The position numbers and the translations under genes were made by a program. The notes beneath the pieces were generated by a model. The model ran no database searches. It was not told the DNA's origin and worked only from the letters and a program-made list of their open reading frames with translations. Shown here one piece after another: positions 58,273 to 64,000 of a stretch of DNA of 64,000 nucleotides (position 1 is the first letter of the stretch; every line of letters starts with the position of its first letter). This stretch comes from Okapia johnstoni (taxonomy: Eukaryota > Chordata > Mammalia > Artiodactyla > Giraffidae): contig CM044316.1 of assembly GCA_024291935.2 (NCBI GenBank), forward strand, positions 72,680,501 through 72,744,500, in the 5' to 3' direction.

Positions 58273-59627
58273 AATAAGCAAACAGCTAAGAAAAACAGTG
58301 TGTAGTAGTCTCTTTTTTATCTTTGAAAAAAGAAGTATAACTTAAATCATGTTGAATCATATTATTTTGCTTTTTTCTAAACAATGAATTTTGGAATTAA
58401 GAGAATATTCTAAGTTCTGGAACCAAAGATAATCAAACACAACAGTACATTGTGTTGTGCTTCATGAAGCACCCTTAAGTGAGGTGGGCAGGGCAGGGGT
58501 AGGGTGACATTGTCATCATTTGGGGACTGAGGACCAATAGCACATTTCATTCCTACATCCCCCACCTCCCTGCAGAGGAGGCAGATTTTGGGAAAGTTTG
58601 TTTTTCAAAGGCTACTGATAATTCCTAGGCCTACCTACATCCCCACTTCTTCCAGGAATAAAGAAAGAAAGCATTTGTGTCCCTTTTATTGATGACTATT
58701 CCACTGAACATCGTTGCAAAAACAATGGTGTATATACAGCATAACAAAGTCCTTGCCGAGGAATTTGACTTACTTTCCTATGTATTATGATCATTTTCTA
58801 TCAACTCCACCTTTGTTGTTTTATACAGTAATTTTTGTTGTTCCTGGTGTTCTGTGTGGCATTTAATGTATTGCATCTCCAACTTTTGGCTTATTATGAG
58901 CACCAGAGTTGTTCCCCAGAAACTATGAATTACATCAAATCCATGTCTTGTCTAATCAATTTGGTTTCTCTAAGTGGAATGGAGTAAGAATTCTCTCCTC
59001 TCCCAACCAGAACTAATAAGGTTAGTTTTCAATAAACGATCACTGATTTTAATTGAATTAGAATTAACGTCACACTATTTTAAGTGGCTGGGATTGTAAC
59101 TTGTTAAATGAGTTCCTTCTGGCTTTTTGGAAGAGTCAGTGAGTTTCTCAGATGAGATAGGCTCAGTGCTCTTACAATTAAAATGTCCTGAATAGAGCAG
59201 CCAGAGGAGGCTGGAATAGTTAAACATCCACCAGATCAAGGACTTACTGTGAATCCACAGGACGACCCCCCACCCACAACGTCCAACTCAAATTCTCTGC
59301 ACAGATTTCTGATGCCTTCATTTTCTGATTTTCACATGTCTGTTTGAAAAAAAAAAGTGATGTATTCTCAAAACAGAAACAGATGTGAGATCCAATTTCT
59401 TATTGGAAGTGACAAAACATATAAAGATTTGGCAAGATATGTATTTCACATATTTCAAGATTTCAAAAATAGTCATCAAACAAATAAAATAAGAGTTAGA
59501 TAGTGGGGTGGTCTTTCTCTGGTTTCTTTGTTCCTTTTTCTAAGATTCCCATGATGGCCTATTGTCAATATGATATGGAAAATATGAAAATGTCTCATAT
59601 ATAACAGAAAATATATATTATTAAAGT
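58273..59627. other. Unassigned DNA
   Basis: No supported feature. Confidence 0.5.
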
Positions 59628-59863
59628 AATGATTCAAGTGCCGACTTGTTGGAAAAGACCCTGATGCTGGGAAAGATTGAAGGCAGGAGAAGGGGGAGAA
59701 AGAGGATGAGATGGTTGGATGGCATTACCTACTCAATGGACATGAATTTGAGCAAACTCTGGGAGATAGCAAAGGGCAGGGAAGCCCGGAGTGCTGCAGT
59801 CCATGGGGTTTGCAAAGACCCAGACAGGACTTAGTGACCGAATAGCAACAACAATGATTCAAG
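59628..59863 (+). mobile_element. BovB LINE 3' end with 11-bp target duplication
   Basis: The perfect duplication aatgattcaag is at 59628-59638 and 59853-59863. The insert 59639-59852 is about 214 bp, the shortest fully delimited BovB copy here. It begins at the 'ttggaaaagaccctgatgctggg' region of the ORF2 C-terminus and ends with an atypical 'cgaatagcaacaac' tail. Confidence 0.95.
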
Positions 59864-60269
59864 AGACAAAACAGCAAATGTTCTCCTAGTTTTAAAGAAC
59901 TGAAGATAGTCATTTCTACATTTTAATGTGACTGTAAACTTTCATCTAATCACCTTTAACCAAATGAGCTCTTTCTATCAAAAAGAGAAAAAAGCTCAGA
60001 AATGAAAAACTTCGCTCATTAAGTTCGAAGGGCAGTTGCTATACAGAGCAAAGAAGTAGGTGTAATAGCTTTTAAGGGAGAAAGGTATGAAAAGGCATAT
60101 CCTGATGAGTATATGTGATTGTGCTGAATGAGAAAATTTGCATTTATATAGCACCATTTTTCAGGTGAGGCAATTGGTAATATATTTGCTACAGTGTAGG
60201 ACAGTGATGTAAAATCCATATTAATACTAAAGAGAAACGATGTGACTCTCTTTAAAATAAAGGCATCTG
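59864..60269. other. Unassigned DNA
   Basis: No supported feature. Confidence 0.5.
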
Positions 60270-60515
60270 GATCTGATGAACATTTATCTAGGGTCTACAA
60301 TGTACCAAGCATCAGGCTAGGTAGGGACTTCTTGTTGTGATTTAACTTCCACAATAACCCAATTTGGTATCACTACTTCCATTTTTGAAAATGAGGAAAC
60401 TGAGGGGCTAGCAAAATTACTCAGTCAGAGTCACATATTTGGTGAATTTTGGAGCCAGATGGGAATGTAGAACTTTCTGTGTCTAAAGTTGTTTTCACTG
60501 TACCCTAGTTAAATC
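60270..60515 (-). repeat. MIR SINE
   Basis: Reverse-complement MIR: 'aacatttatctagggtctacaatgtaccaagcatcaggctaggtag', 'cttccacaataaccc', 'cttccatttttgaaaatgaggaaactgagggg', 'cagagtcacatatttggtgaattttggagccag'. Confidence 0.88.
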
Positions 60516-61128
60516 GAGGGAAAATGGCACACATTTTCAATAAGTTCCTATACTTGAATAGTGCTTGAAGTTTGCAGATTAGATTTGCAAGCTTTCTGTT
60601 AAATCTTTAAAACAACTCGTAAGGACATGATGGTGGAGATGAGGAAGCATTTGTTTCAGGGATGTGCCAAGTTTGTGCTCAGCTTGGCTCCTTTGGGGGA
60701 CCTGGTTTAATGCCTGACACTCCACTCCAGTCAGACTCAACCACAGAGATGTTACTAAATGCCTCACATGAAAAATCTGTTCTCCTTAAAACAGTTGCCT
60801 TCCAACTGTGTCTTGAGGAGCCTGAAGACCTTTTCAGAGAGCCTCGGGTAGGCACCTGGGAGGGAAAGGAAACCACAGCTAAAAACAAAAACGAACCAAG
60901 TGTATGTTGAGGCTTCTGACATCAAATTTAATAGATGTTCTCAGTGGTAACCGTTGTCTGTGGGGCCTAAGGAATTGAGCACAACACTGGTGGTTAGACA
61001 TGCCGTTTTTGGGGTCACTGTGGCCCTAAAAAGTGAGTTGTGCTAAGCATTCTTACAGAAGGAGACAAATAAATAGATCTCATTGTAGGTACTCTCTCCC
61101 AAATTATGAATCATTTGGGGATATTCTG
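60516..61128. other. Unassigned DNA
   Basis: Overlapping frames of 60-82 residues on both strands near 60662-60910 are unrecognised. Confidence 0.5.

Positions 61129-61161
<33 letters not shown>
61129..61161. repeat. Compound (TC)n(AC)n microsatellite
   Basis: About six TC units directly followed by about ten AC units. A polymorphic marker candidate. Confidence 0.95.
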
Positions 61162-61162
<1 letters not shown>

Positions 61163-61893
61163 CTACCTGTGTGCTTAAGTGGCTTCTGAGTCTGTGCTCT
61201 AAAGATTTTGTGCATATCGTCCGCATAACCCCTACTGCACAGCTAGTGGTGTCTGTGTGTGTTTCACCCACTGACCTGTTTGTCATAAAGATCAGCGATT
61301 AATCCTCATTGTAATCCCTGGAGCTGGCTCTGGGCATGGCACACAGATGCTCAGTGATAAATTGTTGAGTATTAAAGACCGTATTAGAATAAAGGGAACA
61401 GAAACATATCAACTCTCATTTGATCCTTGTTAATACAAAGAGAGTTTCTCTTCAAGTCTTGAAAAAGAGTATGCTGCCTTACAACGTGACTATCATTTGT
61501 AATTATTCCAATTTCAAAATTATCTACAATTAGGAAAATTGGTAATGGAGTTAGAAAAATGCCAGTTGCTTTTTTGGAAGATATTTTGCATTAGCCACTG
61601 TAAGTCTCAGAAGACTAGTGGTGGAAAGAATGTATATAATCGGCATGTACCTTCCAAAGTCAGTTTGCATAACAGATGTGTTTTTATAACAAGGTTGTTG
61701 ACTGTTCTTTGAAGGAAGAAGAGTTTGGGATGAACTTCCAAGCTTCTTTAATATCAAAAACTGTCCTGACTGTTATATTCTGGTTTTCTGTCACATCCCT
61801 TTTACTTTTTCAGTTTTAATTGGGTCAAAGTAAAATGGTGTGGTTTCTGTCTTGTGTGACTCGGAGTTCCCCCTTTGACAATCCAGACCAGTC
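61162..61893. other. Unassigned DNA
   Basis: A plus-strand MIR 3'-end trace lies around 61325-61375 ('gggcatggcacacagatgctcagtgataaat'). Nothing else can be supported. Confidence 0.5.
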
Positions 61894-62104
61894 TGAACTC
61901 AGTTGTGTCCGACTCTTAGCAAACCCATGGACTGTATCCTGCCAGGCTCCTCTGTCCATGGGAATTTCCCCGGCAAGAATACTGGAGTGGGTTGCCAAGC
62001 CCTCCTCCAGGGGATTTTCCCAACCCAGGGATAGAACCCAGGTCTCCGGCATTGTAGGCAGATTCTTTACCATTTGAGCCACCAGGGGGAGCCCCTGAGC
62101 TCAG
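61894..62104 (-). mobile_element. Bov-tA SINE
   Basis: Flanks tgaactcag (61894-61902) and tgagctcag (62096-62104), one mismatch, form the likely target duplication. The reverse complement shows the head (gctccccctggtggctcaaatgg), box-B-like 'gggttctatccctggg', body and tail. The (AAC)n tail is missing. Confidence 0.93.
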
Positions 62105-62664
62105 GGATGGGAACTTATTCCAGATAACAGCTTTCCTCCTATGGCACCCAGTAAGACTAGTTGAGTCTTTTGAGAGCAAGGGCCCTGGGACATGATCCTG
62201 ACCCTTTCAAAGTTCTTACTTCTGAAAGGGGTCTCTCAGCTGCTACGGGGGCCATTGTGACCATTACTCAGTTCTCCTCCAGCTGCGCTGGGCACCTGCT
62301 TTATTCCCATCTTTAAATGTCCTTCTCTACTTTGCTTTGGAGGTTGAAGGAAAACATGAATACATCTACTTCCAAGTAAGTTGAAAGGAAAGATAAGAGA
62401 CAGCCTATTTCAAGATATGTTTACCTCTCTGTGTCTTAACTCATCTTTCTTCTTCCTTTTTATCAGTTTACAACTGCATTAACTTGACTCTGTTAATTTC
62501 TGGTGTTTCAGAGTTCACTTTTCACAGTGTTCTCAGGAATGCTTCTACTTCTCTTTCAGTTGAAGGTACCTGAGGCAAACGAGGTGGCTGGAATCACAAA
62601 CCACCTTATAACTCCCAAGTTGGGTGGCTGGAACCTAACGAGGGAGGTTGTACCAGCATGTTCT
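62105..62664. other. Unassigned DNA
   Basis: No supported feature. Confidence 0.5.
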
Positions 62665-62815
62665 GAAGCAGAAGTTCTCAAGCTCGGTGGCACATGAAAG
62701 TGCCCTCTGCATATTCACCCAGTTCTCTAAGAATCTCTGAGAGTAGACCCAAGGCATCAGGGTGTCTTAAAAGTTCCCCAGGGGATTCAAAAGCACAGCC
62801 AATCAGCCACTGCTA
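62665..62815. repeat. MER5-type hAT-Charlie MITE
   Basis: 'gcagaagttctcaagctcggtggc', 'gaatctctgagagtagacccaaggcatcagggtg' and 'cttaaaagttccccaggggattc' follow the MER5A/B consensus order (cagtggttctcaa / gaatctctgggggtggg / aagctccccaggtgattc). Confidence 0.75.
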
Positions 62816-64000
62816 TAAAGAGAGCCATGATCTTTCAAAAATGGCGATTGGGAATAATCCATTAAACACATTTTATGGTTTGCTTCTTGCTGCTGTAATA
62901 GGCATCTTTCCATATCTTGAATGCAAAATTTCATCCTTTCTAAATCTAAGTCACCACAAGAAGATTTGACTAAGCCAGGCTGTTTTGTCTTCTTTCAAAT
63001 TTAAGTACCTCAGGTAAACAACACAAAATTGAAACACTGTTCTCCACGTCAGCTCAGAGGCAGATAATACATCTTTATAAGAAGAGAGTACTACAATTTA
63101 ACATTTAGAAATCATTTTCTCTGCCATTCAAAATAAATTGCTCAATCACTGATGATTCTATTTCTTGACTCATACTGGAAGATAGAAAAGAATGTGGGTG
63201 TCTGGTTCCCCAAAGCTTTCTCTTTTAACTGACTTTCTTCATTCTCTCCCTTCCTGTGAAAATTTGGTGTGAGGGGTGAAAATTTATAAAGAGGATCTAG
63301 AAAATCTAATGTCAGTCCAGGAACCATAGATGGTTTGAAATAATCAGAGTCTTCTGCCATGGTTTTCAGTTTTAAATTCTCAGTCAATATTTTAAAAGAC
63401 ATTCATTTAAGTGGCCAAATGTTTCTCTTTTCAACCGAGCCCAAAATAATTTCTTTTACTTTTTGGAAGCAAATAGGGTAAGGATGCCTTTTGCTTAGAA
63501 CGCTTCCTGCTGGTAGAAAGGGAAGGCCTCTGTGTTTAGAAGGGAGCAAACAAACATCTCAGAGACATGATGTCATCCAGCAGTTAGCTAGGGAAAAAGA
63601 AAAACTATTTTCAGGCATCATTTAAAAAAGAGAGATAGGCTAAACTTGCTTGGTCAGATTTGATGGATGTACTTTAAGTGGAAAGCCAGATCTGTTTTCC
63701 TAGAGAATAAGGATTAGTCTCTGGTTGGTAGCTATATTCTATGGAATACCTTTTTCTCTTTAAAGTGTTTGAATTGGCTGTATGGCCTATAGTCTGGGCA
63801 GGGCTTTGGGAGGGCTGACTCACCAATCACAAGGGCTCTATCAATAAGTATCCAATGACTTTATCTTTACGGTGGTGGGAAAGAATGCTGTTTTCTGTCC
63901 TTCAGAAGTTCTGTGAATTGATGTTAGCCTAATAAACCTATGTTATTCTTATTTTCCACGAGAGAAAGAGGGATAAATCTGGTAATAGCCTGAAAACTGG
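62816..64000. other. Unassigned DNA to window end
   Basis: No gene or nameable repeat. AT-rich, with frames under 95 residues. Confidence 0.5.

Noticed and set aside
61104..61286. 60-residue minus-strand frame containing alternating Val-Cys
   Set aside because: Generated by translation of the (AC)n/(TC)n microsatellite.
1..64000. CRISPR array, phage, integron or bacterial operon
   Set aside because: No regular spacer-repeat array, no dense coding, and the repeats are eukaryotic ruminant retroelements.
1..64000. Endogenous retrovirus provirus
   Set aside because: No gag, pol or env-like frame and no LTR pair was recognised. The reverse-transcriptase sequence present is BovB (non-LTR) in type.

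Overview
The window is nuclear DNA of a ruminant, most likely a bovid. The diagnostic evidence is the repeat content: many BovB (RTE-type) LINE copies, tRNA-headed Bov-tA SINEs and Bov-A/Bov-A2 SINEs, which are characteristic of Ruminantia. A CHR-type tRNA SINE of cetartiodactyls, artiodactyl-type L1 3' ends, and old mammalian MIR, L2 and hAT (MER5/MER58-like) remnants are also present. Species cannot be fixed from repeats alone. I see no bacterial, plasmid, phage or CRISPR feature.

I found no host protein-coding gene, rRNA or functional tRNA that I can support. The window reads as intergenic or deep intronic DNA. The only protein-like reading frames with recognisable homology belong to retrotransposons: several decayed BovB reverse-transcriptase fragments and a HAL1/L1 ORF1-like remnant. 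All other open frames are short and unrecognised, or are shadows of SINE/BovB sequence.

Layout. 0-12 kb: mostly old unique AT-rich DNA with MIR pieces, one L1 3' end, a minus-strand Bov-tA, a monomeric Bov-A with 9-bp target duplications, and a striking pair of abutting perfect hairpins at 1687-1739. 12-23 kb: an old minus-strand L1 invaded by BovB (12.7-13.4 kb), an L1 3' end (16.8-17.2 kb), MIR/L2 remnants and a second BovB (22.2-22.8 kb). 23-34 kb: Bov-tA, L2, MER58-like DNA transposon, Bov-A2 dimer, an old L1 (31.4-32.6 kb) and a CHR SINE. 34-49 kb is BovB-rich: six BovB insertions, including a copy at 42.78-43.87 kb whose reverse-transcriptase frame is broken by only one stop, and an opposite-strand copy at 47.42-48.66 kb. 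It also holds a HAL1-like block (36.2-37.4 kb) and a double-headed Bov-tA (40.6-40.9 kb). 49-64 kb: MIR and hAT remnants, an old L1 interrupted by Bov-tA, further Bov-tA copies, and a clean nested insertion of Bov-A2 inside Bov-tA (57.76-58.27 kb).

Many younger insertions carry target-site duplications of 7-14 bp that can be read directly, so their boundaries and relative ages are well supported. No gene network can be described. The biology here is retrotransposon colonisation: BovB supplies the machinery believed to mobilise the Bov SINEs, whose 3' ends share sequence with it. The best candidates for a second look are the double hairpin, the nearly open BovB reverse-transcriptase frame, catalytic-box variants in two BovB copies, the inverted BovB pair, and three GC/CpG-enriched unannotated segments. 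Nothing here convincingly looks like a new biological system.
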